From the NCBI GenBank assembly GCA_963816725.1, contig CAWFMC010000013.1, forward strand, positions 310,001 through 374,000: a stretch of 64,000 nucleotides of DNA, written 5' to 3'. This stretch comes from CAVSUB01 sp963816725. GTDB lineage: Bacteria; Acidobacteriota; Vicinamibacteria; Vicinamibacterales; 2-12-FULL-66-21. Positions 10,570 through 21,200 of the stretch are shown here, piece by piece; position 1 is the stretch's first letter, and each line of letters opens with the position of its first letter. The position numbers and the translations under genes were made by a program. The notes beneath the pieces were generated by a model, which saw only the letters and a program-made list of their open reading frames with translations, did not search any database and had not been told where the DNA came from.

Positions 10570-11590
10570 GTCCACCGGTGCGCCCGCGCCGCCACCGCCG
10601 GACCTGACGTGCCCTCGCCAGTAGTGTCCGCAGCCGCATCAGGTTGAGACGGTCGCCATGAAGGTCAGGATGCAGTCCACCAACTCGTTGCCCCGCAGCT
10701 CTACTGACCGCCGATGTTTTTCCACCCAGCCAAACCGCCTGGTCGATCCCCGGGTACTTAGCGTCACGTGGTCCGCGACCCCACTGCCCCACAGCCTTCT
10801 CCGCAACCTACGGCGTGATTCCCCGGTCGCGGAACCCGGCGACAAGCGACGCCACATCGTAGCTCTTGTCGGCACCGACCGTTGTGCCCGGCGACATTCG
10901 CAAGCAGCAGGGCGGCACGCGCTCGGCGGTCCCGGTTAGCCGCCGTCGCACAGACGTTTAGTGCTTAGGCCGTGCCGCTTGGTTGAGCAGCGCGTGGCCC
11001 TGATACGTCAGCTTGGCCTGTCTGCCGGCGCCCCTGCATAAACTCGCGTCCGGATGATGTTCTCGACGCGTGCGTCTCTGGTCCGCGTCATCCGATGGAT
11101 GTGACCGGGCGGGGCCGGGATCGTCGGCCGGCGGCATCGGTCCTGCATAGGTGTGCTAGAAACTCCTGCGGCTCAACTATGCCTCGAGCATCGACGCATC
11201 GACGGTGAAGTGCCCGTGCGACAACCGCCCACCCTCGCGCGCCTCACGACGCACGGCATCGAAGAACGCACTCGCGATGCCGCGCGTGACAATCGATCAC
11301 TGCTCTTGAGTGAAGGTAGTGGACGGCCAGGTCGCCTCGTCAGGCTCAGGCCGACGAACCAGCGGCACAGGATGCTGAGCGCGCGCGCCAGCAGCTCCGG
11401 CAGAATCGACGACCGGCCGACGTCCGAATAGATCCACCGGAACCCGGGCGACAACTCGCGCAGCATCTGGTCGGGCATCAACCCGATGCCCGCAGCGGGT
11501 GGTCGGTTCGCATCCGCTGGTCGGGCGTGAGACAACTGAACATGTCGGCGGTCGGCTCGCCGGGTCCGACGCACGCGGGACGCCTCTCAA
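10570..11590 (-). pseudogene. Degenerate IS5-like transposase remnant
   Basis: Fragments in several frames keep the order of an IS5-type transposase: MPDQMLRELSPGFRWIYSDV and LLARALSILCRWFVGLSL (N-terminal region, 11490-11330), then GTTVGADKSYDVASLVAGFR around 10900-10830 (the second catalytic aspartate region; the neighbouring intact transposase has VGADKAYD), and a C-terminal segment WVEKHRRSVELRGNELVDC near 10700. Many stops and frameshifts lie between. It is a different IS from the intact element at 9107-10379, and the two lie nearly side by side. No clear terminal repeats were found. Confidence 0.6.
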
Positions 11591-11716
11591 GACGGTGCGA
11601 GCATGTGGAATACGACACCATCTATCGATCCGTTAGCGTACTTTCGGTAGCCGGTTAGGTGAGCTTCGGGGAGAAATGTCCGGCACCAGGCCGCCACTCC
11701 GAATGGGGATTGATGC

Positions 11717-11733
11717 GTTGAGACTGAGTCTCA
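11717..11733. other. Perfect 8-bp inverted repeat, possible weak terminator or IS end
   Basis: TTGAGACT and AGTCTCAA flank one base. It lies just beyond the stop of the minus-strand glycosyltransferase at 11811 and next to the transposase remnant. No T-run follows, so a role as intrinsic terminator is doubtful. The rest of 11590-11810 shows nothing recognisable. Confidence 0.3.
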
Positions 11734-11810
11734 AATAGGCGAGGTTGAAAATAAGCAACGCGTAATCGAGCTTAACAGCTTGGGTATCTGCGTTTCCTGT
11801 CGAAAAGCAG

Positions 11811-12927
11811 CTAAGACGTTGTCCCGAGCTGCTGCGCCCAAGCGTGTACGGGATTCTCCGGGTTACGATGCAGCGCGCTCAAATGGCTGCCGAAAGCCGC
11901 TACGTCGATGTAAGGCGCAATCAGCCCTGAATCGTTGCGGACGAACTCTCGCTGGCCCGCCCCTCAAGCCAGCGAAGCACACGATTGGGATACCGTGGCT
12001 CGCTGCCTCCAGCATAACGAGTGGGAATCGATCTTCGCGCGAAGTGAGCGCAAAGACATCCATTGCAGAGTAATAGTCGTGCACGTCCGACGTAGTGGAG
12101 ATGTGTGCGCAACGGCTTTCAAGGCGCGCAAGTCGAACATCGTGCTCAAATTCTGCCAGCGGCTAGACTACGTTCGTCGCCTCCCAACCAGAGGAAGCGC
12201 ACGTTGTCGGAGCCTACACTCGCGCACGACGTTCTGGCGATCTGCACGAAGAGGTCCGTGCCCCTCCGCCAGCCGAGCGCGCCGCAACCGCCGACGACGA
12301 AAGCGTTCGGCGGCCAACCGAGACGTGCAAGTAAACGCCGGCGGCGCAACTCGCGTCCAACCGCGTCAGGCGGCAAGCTGGGTGCGAAGTCATCGATCAG
12401 GTCAACTCGGTCAGAAGGCACACGATACTCGTCCGTCAAAATGGTGCGCACGGCGTCCGAGACGGCCACAACTCTGGTGGCGGTTCGCAGGAGAACCTGG
12501 TCGGGTCCGTGTGGAAGAGACAGTCGCAAACCATGGGACAACTCGTGAATATGCCATAACAGTGTACTCGAAATCTGCCTCAGAGCCCTGACCTGGGGGG
12601 CGGTCGCAGCTGTATTCGCATAGATTAGGTCAATCGACGTCCGGCAAAGGGCAGCCGTCCGCGACAGCATGCTCTCGACGGGAGGCCGGACGGCACGGCT
12701 CCACCGCTCTGGGATGCACGCGAGTAATGAGGTTGGGATTGTTCCATACTGTTGTCCGTCCAATAGATCGGAACTCGTCGAGCAACGAACCGCGGTCGCC
12801 GACCGAAATTTCAATTTCCCAATCGGTAGACTGCTTGATCCACTGAAGTAGACGCAATAGAACGATACTTGCTCCATTGCGGGACGCCGAATGACTAATA
12901 AAAAGAATGCGTCGTCTAGATGGCATC
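11811..12927 (-). CDS. Glycosyltransferase family 4 (frameshifted)
   Basis: Starts MPSRRRILFISHSASRNGAS (12927), with the N-terminal GT-B motif and acceptor loop. It continues IDLIYANTAATAPQVRALRQ, LLWHIHELSHGL, RVVAVSDAVRTIL, VGGCGALGWRRGTDLFVQIA and the donor-site motif YSAMDVFALTSREDRFPLVM LEAASHGIPIV, where the E-x7-E-like pattern binds the nucleotide sugar. Breaks occur near 12740, 12150 and 11960. The last one restores a reading FVRNDSGLIAPYIDVAAF that ends at TAG 11811-11813. It is expected to transfer a hexose during repeat-unit assembly. Length (about 370 residues) is normal for GT4. Confidence 0.8.
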
Positions 12928-12994
12928 ACAAGCTCGGCGGACAGTGGACCGGCAGTCGAGTGCAGGTCCTCATCAGAGACCGGAGCAATTGACG

Positions 12995-13907
12995 CTAGGT
13001 GATCGCCGCGGCGTCTCCAGTCTCCTCGTCGCCAAAGGAACGCATTTGAGCGTCTCCCCTGAGGACTATAGAATCGTTGGGCCAGTCGCAGTCGATTAGT
13101 TGTCGGTAAAGCATTTCGGGATCCTGGCATCGGCCGCCCACAGGCGACGGCACAACCAGCTGCCGTGCAGCCGCCCCCCAGGAAGCGACGAAGGGAAGAT
13201 AGCTTCGCGTTATGGGGGCGCAGCAAGAATAGATCGGCAATTCCGACCGCCACTTATCACGGAGGCGGAAATAGGAGCGCCAGAAGCTCGCCGGCAAGGT
13301 GCTGATGCCATTACTGTTGTGGATGCAGAAGGCTGAAATGATGGTAGTTCTTCATTCCTCGCCGCTTGGCTTCATAGCAGATGTCCGTTCCGTAGAATGG
13401 AAGCCCAGAGACTCATCAAAGCGAAGGGCTGCAGATCGTCTTGTTACCAACAACATTTCATCGAGTGAGAGCGTCTCGATCGGTTGCTGGAACGCCCGTC
13501 CGAACACGGCCGCTGATCCGGTTTAGATAGACGTGACCCGCGATCTCTCCCGATCGCGCGCGGCCGCAGACACCGAGGACGCCCCAGTGCGGATCCAGCG
13601 GCGTTAGGAGATCGATCGCATGCGTTAAGGACGCAAGCCAGCCTTTCGGCAGGTACACATCAGTATGCGCGAAGACTAGTAGTTCGGCGCCGGCGTCGCG
13701 AGCTCCTTCGTTGTAAGCCTGCCCCGCCGAGGTATACCCCTTCTTGGTGATGATTTGGCACCGAGAATCAATGTCGGGTGAACGCCGGAGCGTACCTCTG
13801 AACACGGATTCGTCCTTCACTGCCACAATCAGAGACCACTGGTCGAGAGGTGTGCCCGGCGTGTGCCTGGGGCAAGGGATACTTTTCGACAACGACGGTT
13901 CTGTCAT
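12995..13907 (-). CDS. Glycosyltransferase family 2-like protein (frameshifted)
   Basis: N-terminal WSLIVAVKDESVFRGTLRRS, GYTSAGQAYNEGARDAGAEL and LVFAHTDVYLPKGW match the EPS-cluster GT2-like family, in which a short DxD-like acid pair lies after FxH. The C-terminal AFCIHNSNGISTLPASFWRS YFRLRDKW, shifted into another frame after about 13460, is also characteristic of that family. One or two further breaks lie between 13460 and 13290. Translation may start at 13907 or slightly downstream before WSLIV. Function as a sugar transferase is likely but this subfamily is poorly studied. Confidence 0.65.
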
Positions 13908-14308
13908 AGTAGGCCCGGTTGGGTGAGATGTTTCGGGACATCGACCGAGGACTCAGGGTGCAAGAATCGAGCACTCGAAGAGCGCTCCGGAGCAGATCGA
14001 GCCTGGATCGCCAATCAGCGAACCTCTCGCCCAATGGGACGCCCAAAGCAGGGATGCCAAGGCTCGCCAAGAGCGCGAGGTGGCCGCTCCAGCTGAAGCT
14101 TATGCAGAATTACTGCGCTTGAGGCATGCACTCTCAAGACCCCCAAGACGCGGAGTTCGGACGGCTACGCGCGCCGTCCGCCGGAGGTGATGCGACTCTT
14201 AGGCGGGCGGCAGCGGTTTGGGTGTATTTTCCCCTGCAGCTGCTTCAATTCCCGGACGTGTTCCTCAGATCAGGAGCGCAGACTGACGCTGACAGGCCCC
14301 AGCACGGC
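13908..14308. other. Spacer without a recognisable gene
   Basis: About 400 bases between the GT2-like gene and the beta-helix protein. A minus-strand open frame (13768-14070) partly covers it but lacks any family signature. I saw no repeats, RNA gene or strong terminator. Confidence 0.35.
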
Positions 14309-15680
14309 CTACCGGACCACGCGCACGTTCGTGGCTGGAGCCGGGGCGGTCGTCTGGCTTCCGCCAAACTCGTATGCTCCGCGGTCCCACGTTCCGTCGG
14401 CGCCCCGAACCTTGCCGTTGAGATCGACGTTGAATGGCGAAGGCAGGGAGTTTCCAGAGGCAGTGGCAATCGCGAGGCGAAGGTCCCGGTTGGCCGCATC
14501 AACGAACACGTTGCAATTGGATGTGCAGACAACTTTGCTGGCCGAAGAGTCGCCATCCGCAGTCGTGTTGTAATACCAGTTGTACGAGAGCGTCCCGCTG
14601 AAGCTGTTATTTGTTCGGACAGAATTGAACCAGATATTGTTTTGCACTACGTTATTAGAGCCAGCTTGTATTACAACGCCGGAGTAAGTGCCGCGGATGC
14701 CATACATGGTGTTGTTGTATACCAAGAAATTGTTGCCGGTGTTGTTGTTGCTGGCATCATTGGCGATATAGACGATCCCGGCAATTCCATAATTGTGGCC
14801 GGAGGCCCGGCCTGTGTCTGCAGCGTACGCCGCAGTGTGCGAAATGGTATTGCCGAATGCTGTGAAGTTGTTGATTGTGCCACCGTTGAGGCCGGCCCAA
14901 ACGGCTGTGCCCTCGACGTCTTCGATGACGTTGTTGCTGAACACAGCACCGTTGGCGCTGGTCATAGAGAGCAACTCTCCATGGATCGCCGGCGTGCTCG
15001 TGTTTCTTGCCAAATATGAGTGATCAACCGTAAGATTGGACCAGGTCCCTCGCATGAGGAAGATTGTTCTGTCTGAGTCGTGTAGGGCGCAGGTCCTGAA
15101 ACGTGATGTTGCTGTTGCCCGTGAGCCCGTACACGACGTCATCCCCTTTCCCTGTATCTCGCCCGCCGCCCTGAATATCAATGAACAGAAACGTCAGGTT
15201 GTCTCCGCCTGTCCCGGCGCCATTGTCAATTCTGAGCGGACTAGCGCCGGCGACTCTGATCCCGTATTGACTGACACTTCCGAGTTGCCAGTCACTGTTT
15301 CGTTGTACGCCATTGAACGTGTAGTAATCCGTGTATACGTTCCAATGCGTGAAGGTCGCTTGGCCGTCACCGTAGGAATCCACCCATCCTGTGTTCGTGC
15401 CGTGGGAGGATGCTGTCGCCTTCACGATTGCGATGCCTACTGAGCCACTGTTGGGGTCGTCGAATGTGTAGCTACCATAGCTGCCGTCTGCCAAGTAATA
15501 TGTATCCCCTCGCGTCAGGGTCGAGGGCAAGATCGTATACGCGTTGGTCCAATCCGACCCCGCCCCGGACCCGGTCGCTCCCTGACGCACATAATGGTCT
15601 GCGGCTGATGCGAAACCTGCCATTGAGACTACGAGAGCGACCGCCAAGGTGAACACTAGAACGCGATTCGACTGAAACAT
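14309..15680 (-). CDS. Secreted right-handed parallel beta-helix protein
   Basis: Starts MFQSNRVLVFTLAVALVVSM AGFASAA, a clear Sec signal peptide with an A-x-A-type cleavage site, then DHYVRQGATGSGAGSDWTNA YTILPSTLTRGDTYYLADG, the usual opening of right-handed beta-helix proteins. The body is rich in N-x-I/V-x-x-N turns (VFSNNVIEDVEG, NFLVYNNTMYGI, NVVQNNIWFNS) as in pectate-lyase-like solenoids, and the end is RGADGTWDRGAYEFGG. One frame break lies near 15080. Such proteins inside EPS loci are often lyases, epimerases or polymer-binding proteins. No catalytic residues are identifiable here. Confidence 0.75.
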
Positions 15681-15886
15681 GAATGCAACCCCAACACAAC
15701 TGCAGCGCCCCAGAGCGCTGCCATCGGATGCCAAGCCACCGGAACTTTGACTAAAGCACCGGGGGGCAGCAAGAAGTAGGCCAAAAAGCTACGCGCCGCC
15801 AGCGTGAGGCAAATTATTGCAGCGACAGTAGTTGCAGGGCTCTGCTGGTCCGTGACGGGGTCCGCAGAGGTCGTCCATCTGCGCAT
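15656..15886 (-). CDS. Small hydrophobic protein of unknown function (doubtful)
   Basis: A 76-residue frame with one or two possible membrane segments (AAIICLTLAARSFLAYFLL and AALWGAAVVLGLHSC). It lies between the polymerase and the beta-helix gene and overlaps the start of the latter by 25 bases. No family is recognised and no convincing ribosome-binding site was seen, so it may be only an open stretch. Confidence 0.25.
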   Translation of the reverse strand: MRRWTTSADPVTDQQSPATTVAAIICLTLAARSFLAYFLLPPGALVKVPVAWHPMAALWGAAVVLGLHSCFSRIAF

Positions 15887-15948
15887 TTCGTGGCAGCCTT
15901 ACATTGTTGGCATCCCCCCCGAGTCAAAAAGTCACACCGAGCCGGAAC

Positions 15949-17386
15949 TCAACTGGCGAGGCCCACTGGTTGAGTCGAATTCTCATCCGCCTTTGGGCGC
16001 CAGCAAGTACTGGCTCGCACGGCTAACGCGGCAGTGTGACCGGGCATTGACCAGCGACGAACGGTCGAAATCGCAGGCGCTTCGGCAATTAGGGCGCGAC
16101 TTTCGGACCCGACTCGGATCACGCATGCAGAAGCAATCAGCGCCAGAAGCAGATGCCAGTTCACCATGTTCTGATCGAAGTACGCTGACCGAGATGAAAC
16201 TTACGCAGTGGATTACGAGCGCGGCTCCGAGTGACCAGGAGAACCAAGCTTTATCATCGAATCCACGACGTTCCATTGATTTGACGGCCAGGCCTACGCC
16301 CCGAAAGCATCGCGTCAGAATAGTGAAGAACAGGAGAAGCGTAAGAAGCCCTCCGTCAGTTGCTAGGCAGATGTAATGGTTTGTTCTGTCGAAAAGGTAA
16401 TATCCCCAATTCCCATAATCGGTCGTCCCAAAGAGCCACCAATCGCTGAAATTGGCGATACATCGGTCGATTAGGTAGGCGCGATGGTATCCAGTTGAAG
16501 CGTCGAATACGCTCACGCGGGCAAGTAAAAACCAAACTGGCGCTTTCATTACAAGATGAAGGGAGACTAGAAGCAGAACCATACCACGCCGGATCCACCG
16601 CATTCGACGCCGAATTGGCCACGCGGCTAAAGCGATCAGCCCTAATAGATATGCTAGGATCGGCCCGCTAGACCCCGCCATGACGGTGATCACCGTCGCG
16701 GCTGTTACGCCAGTAAATGAAGCGACTCGTCCGCCTTTCTGCGACCAAAGGGCTGCCATGAACGGCATCAATGTGGCGCCAAACGTGCCCGCCAGGATCG
16801 GATGACCGAAAGGGCCCTGAGCACGTGCCGTCCCTTCTCGAAGAATGACAACTGGATTCACGCCTCCGAAGACCGCGAAGGCGTTGATTAGCGAAATCTT
16901 CTCGTTGACCATTTCGAGCGCGAGCGGAACAAGCAGAACAGCGCTAACTTGGAACATCCGAATCACGTCTTCCCAGTCTATGATTAGGCATCGAAAGAAG
17001 AAATAAAACCCGAGCGCGTCGTAGGCTTGACCAAGCTTGTACTTCAGGCCATCAGATCCGATGAGGAGCGTATGTGTGCACACTGATACCAGAGCAAACC
17101 AAAGCAGCGCGCGGTCAATCTCGTTGAGAGTGCCCAGTCTCAGTTCCCGACGGATCACGAGTCGCGACCAGCAAAAGATGAGAAGCAGTCGGATCATCGT
17201 GAAGTTGAGGCCGCCCACGACGACGCGCATCCCCATGGTCATGTAACAGATCATCGCCAGTATCGGCAAAGGCGCGAAGCGCCTTGGCAGTGCCAACACA
17301 AGGAAGCCCATCAAGAGCGTGACCGCCAGCCCCAAGGGGTTGAGGAACGTCGTGTTATCTGTTAGGAATGAATTAGCGGGGGGCAT
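15949..17386 (-). CDS. O-antigen polymerase/ligase-like membrane protein (Wzy/WaaL superfamily)
   Basis: About 470 residues with roughly 10-12 hydrophobic segments. The large periplasmic loop around GYHRAYLIDRCIANFSDWWL FGTTDYGNWGYY and TNHYICLATDGGLLTLLLFF is typical of O-antigen ligase-like proteins. The N-terminal part includes LNPLGLAVTLLMGFLVLALP and GPFGHPILAGTFGATLMPFM. A frame break near 16150 moves the last membrane helix (WHLLLALIASACVI) to another frame, with the stop at 15949. It is the only polymerase candidate in the locus, consistent with a Wzx/Wzy-dependent pathway that pairs with the flippase at 7.5-9.1 kb. Confidence 0.8.
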
Positions 17387-17409
17387 GTCACGAGCGCCTG
17401 CAGCCAGGG

Positions 17410-18247
17410 CTAATTGGACGCAGAGGTTCTAGCCATCATCGGCAATATTGGGCTCGCACGAAAAGTCGTCTTACGGCGGAGTCTAATCACCGCCTCGATG
17501 TTCGTTCGGAACACCGGTAGGAATTCGAGAGATCTCGAAACTAGACTGGCGCTTTCGTCGCAGCCCGAATAGAAGCGAGTCTGTACAGCAAAGTCGGGCG
17601 ACAATTGGGAAAAATATTGTTTGATTTCTCGTGCGCTGTACCTCCTTCCAGTGATGGCCGTAGGTGATGACAGAAAGGATCTCATCGACCGGGAGGCCAA
17701 TTCCTTTGAAAGTTGCCAGTCTAAAGAGTGATTTCACCAACTGGCGTGCACGGAACGCGTTGGGCGTCGTTAGGTAAATCATGCCGTCCTCGGACAATAA
17801 CTCCCAGGCGCGCCGCCAGAACGCAACTGGATTGAAAGCTATATGTTCGAGCATCTCGGTGCACACGATCAACTGGAACGTTCCGTGGCGGCCCTGAAGG
17901 AAATCGCCAGATTCCTGTCCAGTCGAACTCGTATTGCTGATCTTCATCGCCAAAGCGCGCTGTTTTATGAAGGGCGACTCGGTAAAGACAGGAACGTCTA
18001 CACCGGACACTTCGTATCCCAGCAGGCTGAGCAGAATTGATTGATGGAGATAGTGACTCCCGATGTCGAGCACGCGACACGGGCGTGGAGATAATTCTCT
18101 AATGCGATGGATTGAATATAGGTACCTACTGAGTTGCGTCGTATAATAGTTTTCGTCGCCACCCGCCTGTGTCCTTACCACGTCGCTAAGAAGGGCCGCT
18201 GCTTCGCTGACACTTGAACAAGGCCGGTAGGTCGGCAGTATAGCCAT
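17410..18247 (-). CDS. Class I SAM-dependent methyltransferase
   Basis: Motif I appears as CRVLDIGSHYLHQSILLSLL and the acidic post-I residue in VSGVDVP. LIVCTEMLEHIAFNPVAFWR and LLSEDGMIYLTTPN are the post-II/III motifs of the UbiE/type-11 methyltransferases. I chose ATG at 18247 (MAILPTYRPCSSVSEAA); an upstream ATG at 18295 is possible. A frame break near 17650 leads to a stop at 17410. It probably methylates a sugar or terminal residue of the polysaccharide, but the acceptor is unknown. Confidence 0.75.
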
Positions 18248-18254
18248 AGTGCTG

Positions 18255-19659
18255 TCACCTCGAACACGCTCGTGACCACAACGTTTCGAAAGCATCGGAA
18301 ACCTGATTACGGATGCCGGGTACGGTGAGCTCGAGTTGGCCGCGGATGCTCGCTCGCTGATCTAGCGCCCGGAGAGTCCGATCGACGACCGTCTGGATGC
18401 CGGCCGACCTGAGATCGATGATTGCGTCCCCGACGCCAGCCGATTGGAACACCCCAAGAAACTTGTCGCTGTATGCGAGACCCAGCGCCGGAACACACTG
18501 GGAGAGCGCCGCGATGCAAGCGTGCATCCGAGACCCGATGAAGAACTGAGTCTGGCCGATGACCCACTTAAGTTCACGTTCGTCCAAAGGCGCGGCTAGT
18601 GAGAACAGGCGGTGAGGATGTCGCGGGCCTAACGTCGCCAGCAGAGAGGCGCAAGCGTCTTCTTCTGACTCTGCGCCAAAAGTGTGCGGCACCAGTAGCA
18701 CCGTCGCTGCGGTCTGTGTGAGAATCGTGTCAACCAAATGCTCGATGAGTTGGCGGTAGTTGCATCGCAGACCGAACATGTTCCGACCTGTGTAGCCGCC
18801 GGCGCAAAGTAGGCCACTCACATTGACACCGACGACGAAGTTGCTGCTGGCAAGCTCCAGACCGGGCGGCGTGAACGGAACGTTCTTGGGCTTGCTGACG
18901 TCGAGCGTGAACGCTACGTCCGGGCAGAAAGTTGGGGTCCTTCCACAGAGCGAACGTCACTATCTCCTCGCAATTGCGGTCGCGCGTCAACAACGTGTGT
19001 GCTCTCCGCAAGAGGACTTGTGCCAACCGGCGGGAGATGCCGAGGCGAAATGGTCCGTACGTCTGGGGAAGCATTGTGTATGGGCGACCGAGCAGTGCGA
19101 CACTTATAAGTGGTAGGCACCCGAGAACGAATCGGGTCAGGCCGTAAATGTCGCTGAAACTGTCGCCCCCGCGGATGTCTCCAACGAGATCTGCCGTTAA
19201 CAGAGACTGCAACCAGGGATTTCGCCTCGCTGGTCCACGGATGCCAAGCCGGTATAGTAGAGCCAGCCCAAGGATCACTACGATGTGCTCAGACAGCGAA
19301 CTCTTCGGAGACATCCGACAGTTCCGCACCGTGACGTGCAGGGTTCCGACCTCGCGGGGCAGTGGCCTGGACCCACCTGCCGAGTTTCCGTAGAGGAACA
19401 CAACGTCCACTGTCGGATTTCCGCGGCTAACAAGATGTGCGACTGATACTCCCAGCGCACGTACGCCCCGATTGCCGACGTCCAGCGATGCGCCCAGTAT
19501 GCAGGCCCGGCGCGGTGCGATGAGATCCTGAGAAAGATTGCGCTCCGCCTCGCGCGGGGTCGGGGCAATGGCGAAGCTGGGCGCGCCAGAAGACCCAAAC
19601 GAATTGAGGACGACCGAACCGCGCAACTGGTTCCTCCGAAGTAGACTCTGATCGGTCAT
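18255..19659 (-). CDS. Polysaccharide pyruvyl transferase family protein (frameshifted)
   Basis: The conserved domain begins ACILGASLDVGNRGVRALG, continues LTADLVGDIRGGDSFSDIYG and YTMLPQTYGPF, and after one frame change near 18925 ends FFIGSRMHACIAALSQCVPA LGLAYSDKFLGVF, the signature end of the CsaB/WcaK family. These enzymes usually form a ketal between phosphoenolpyruvate and a sugar, giving the polymer negative charge. About 45 residues precede the domain. The annotated start (19657-19659) lies only two bases from the start codon of a plus-strand gene, so the true start may be downstream. Confidence 0.8.
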
Positions 19660-19661
19660 AA

Positions 19662-21200
19662 ATGTGCTCTGCCCGTACGAACGCGTCTTGGTATCTCGTG
19701 TGGTTGTTGGCTTTCGCCTATAGCCTCGCCCCCTTCGAGATAATGTGGAGTGCCGGAGGCTTGGACGTGTCCTTCGGTCTGGGGTTCCCGCGTGACGGCC
19801 CTGAATTAGGCGCGTTAGCGCTGCACTTGCTCGCGTTTGCGGCCGTCGGAGTTGTGGACAGAGCGGCTACGGCGGGCAACGAGCAGCCGCCCCTTCCCCC
19901 CGCAGCATTGGCACGGGGGCTACTGTTCTGCGCGGCCATCGAGCTCCTGCAAGCGGTTGTGCGATCGCGGCACGCGGAGGTCCTCGATCTGGTCCTGAAC
20001 TCCGTGGGGTTCTTTGCCGGACACCATTGTTTTCAGTCTTCCATCTGCAGAAACAGTTGGCTATTGCTTCAAGACCTCCTACGCCGGAGAGGACCGGTGG
20101 CCCTGCTTGCGGTTATGTGGGTGCTCGTGTGGTGTTCGATCCTCCTAGTGCCTAAATGGCTTCTCGACTTGGATGACTGGGACCCGACCTATCATCTGAC
20201 AGTCGGCGGCGAACGGGAGCAGGAACGTGCGTGGAGCGGAGAACTGGCCTACGTTGCAATCTACGGGCGCGCCCTGCAGTTCCCCGATCTGGCTGAGACG
20301 GTTGCTCACCCGCCGAGCGGCCCCCTCACGACAACGAGCCGCATGGCAATAGGGTTGCTCGTCGCCTACGAGTTTACTCGTCCGGGCCGATTCGATATCG
20401 AACCCCAGGGCCCCATCGACGACCGCAATAATCGCATTCTACTGCCGGAGAGCATACGGTGGACCGGCGCGTCCACGCCGGCCGTTAGCCTTCCCGCGAC
20501 CTCGCCTGTGTCGACTCTCGGCTCTGTAGACCGGCTGATTAACCGACTGTCGGCCAGTCGTTCTTTCAGCATTGAGGTGTGGTGCCGCGCTAGAACGTTG
20601 TCGCCTGCCGGAAGTTCATCGATTGTGGCGATTTCGGACACGGTATGGCGTAGAAATGTCGCCCTTGGCCAGAATCGAACCGGTGTCTACTTCAGCGTTC
20701 GAAACGCACTGAATGGACGGAACGGATCACGCTTCGAATTGCAAGTGCCGAATGCGATGACGTCCGGATTGGATCAGATCGTTGCGACCTACTCCGACGG
20801 GGCGTCAGCGGTTTTCATCAACGGCCGACCTGCGAGGCGGTTCGCTGACCTCCGCGAGCCGTCTGTCCTTCTCCACCTGGGCGACAACACTGTGGCCCAT
20901 ATCGTTACTGCGCTGCTCTGCGCGCTCAGTCTGATGGTCCTCGGTGCTGGTAACTTAGGAAGCGGCTCAATGTGGCTCGGCTTAGTTCGGCTTGGAGTCT
21001 TTGGCGCCATCTGCCTCCTGTCCACGATTGTAATCGGCTCACTCCTGTCATTTCGACCCGCCGAGAGCCTGCTTGCGCTGTTTTGCCCGGCATTCTTCCT
21101 GTGTTCGATCGCCACACATCGCACCGAACTAAACTGCAGGCTACGAAAAAGGCAAGAGATCAGCCAGAATGATACGGCTCGGCCGGGTAGTACCGCTTGA
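19662..21200 (+). CDS. VanZ-like membrane protein fused to a LamG/concanavalin-like domain
   Basis: An intact 512-residue protein. Residues 1-130 contain four hydrophobic segments and the VanZ-like motif GLLFCAAIELLQAVVRSRHA EVLDLVLNSVGFFAG. One further helix follows (LLAVMWVLVWCSILLVPKWL). Residues about 260-410 resemble a LamG jelly roll (RSFSIEVWCRARTLSPAGSS, GVYFSVRNALNG, SGLDQIVATYSDGASAVFIN G). Two C-terminal helices end the protein. It is the only non-IS plus-strand gene within the EPS cluster; it starts 2 bases from the pyruvyl transferase start and its 3' end overlaps the converging glycosyltransferase by 60 bases. A cell-surface glycan-binding membrane protein is plausible; function is unknown. 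Confidence 0.75.
   Translation: MCSARTNASWYLVWLLAFAYSLAPFEIMWSAGGLDVSFGLGFPRDGPELGALALHLLAFAAVGVVDRAATAGNEQPPLPPAALARGLLFCAAIELLQAVVRSRHAEVLDLVLNSVGFFAGHHCFQSSICRNSWLLLQDLLRRRGPVALLAVMWVLVWCSILLVPKWLLDLDDWDPTYHLTVGGEREQERAWSGELAYVAIYGRALQFPDLAETVAHPPSGPLTTTSRMAIGLLVAYEFTRPGRFDIEPQGPIDDRNNRILLPESIRWTGASTPAVSLPATSPVSTLGSVDRLINRLSASRSFSIEVWCRARTLSPAGSSSIVAISDTVWRRNVALGQNRTGVYFSVRNALNGRNGSRFELQVPNAMTSGLDQIVATYSDGASAVFINGRPARRFADLREPSVLLHLGDNTVAHIVTALLCALSLMVLGAGNLGSGSMWLGLVRLGVFGAICLLSTIVIGSLLSFRPAESLLALFCPAFFLCSIATHRTELNCRLRKRQEISQNDTARPGSTA

Noticed and set aside
19662..21200. Exosortase in the membrane protein of the cluster
   Set aside because: The helices carry a VanZ-type motif; the Cys/Arg/His arrangement of exosortases was not seen.
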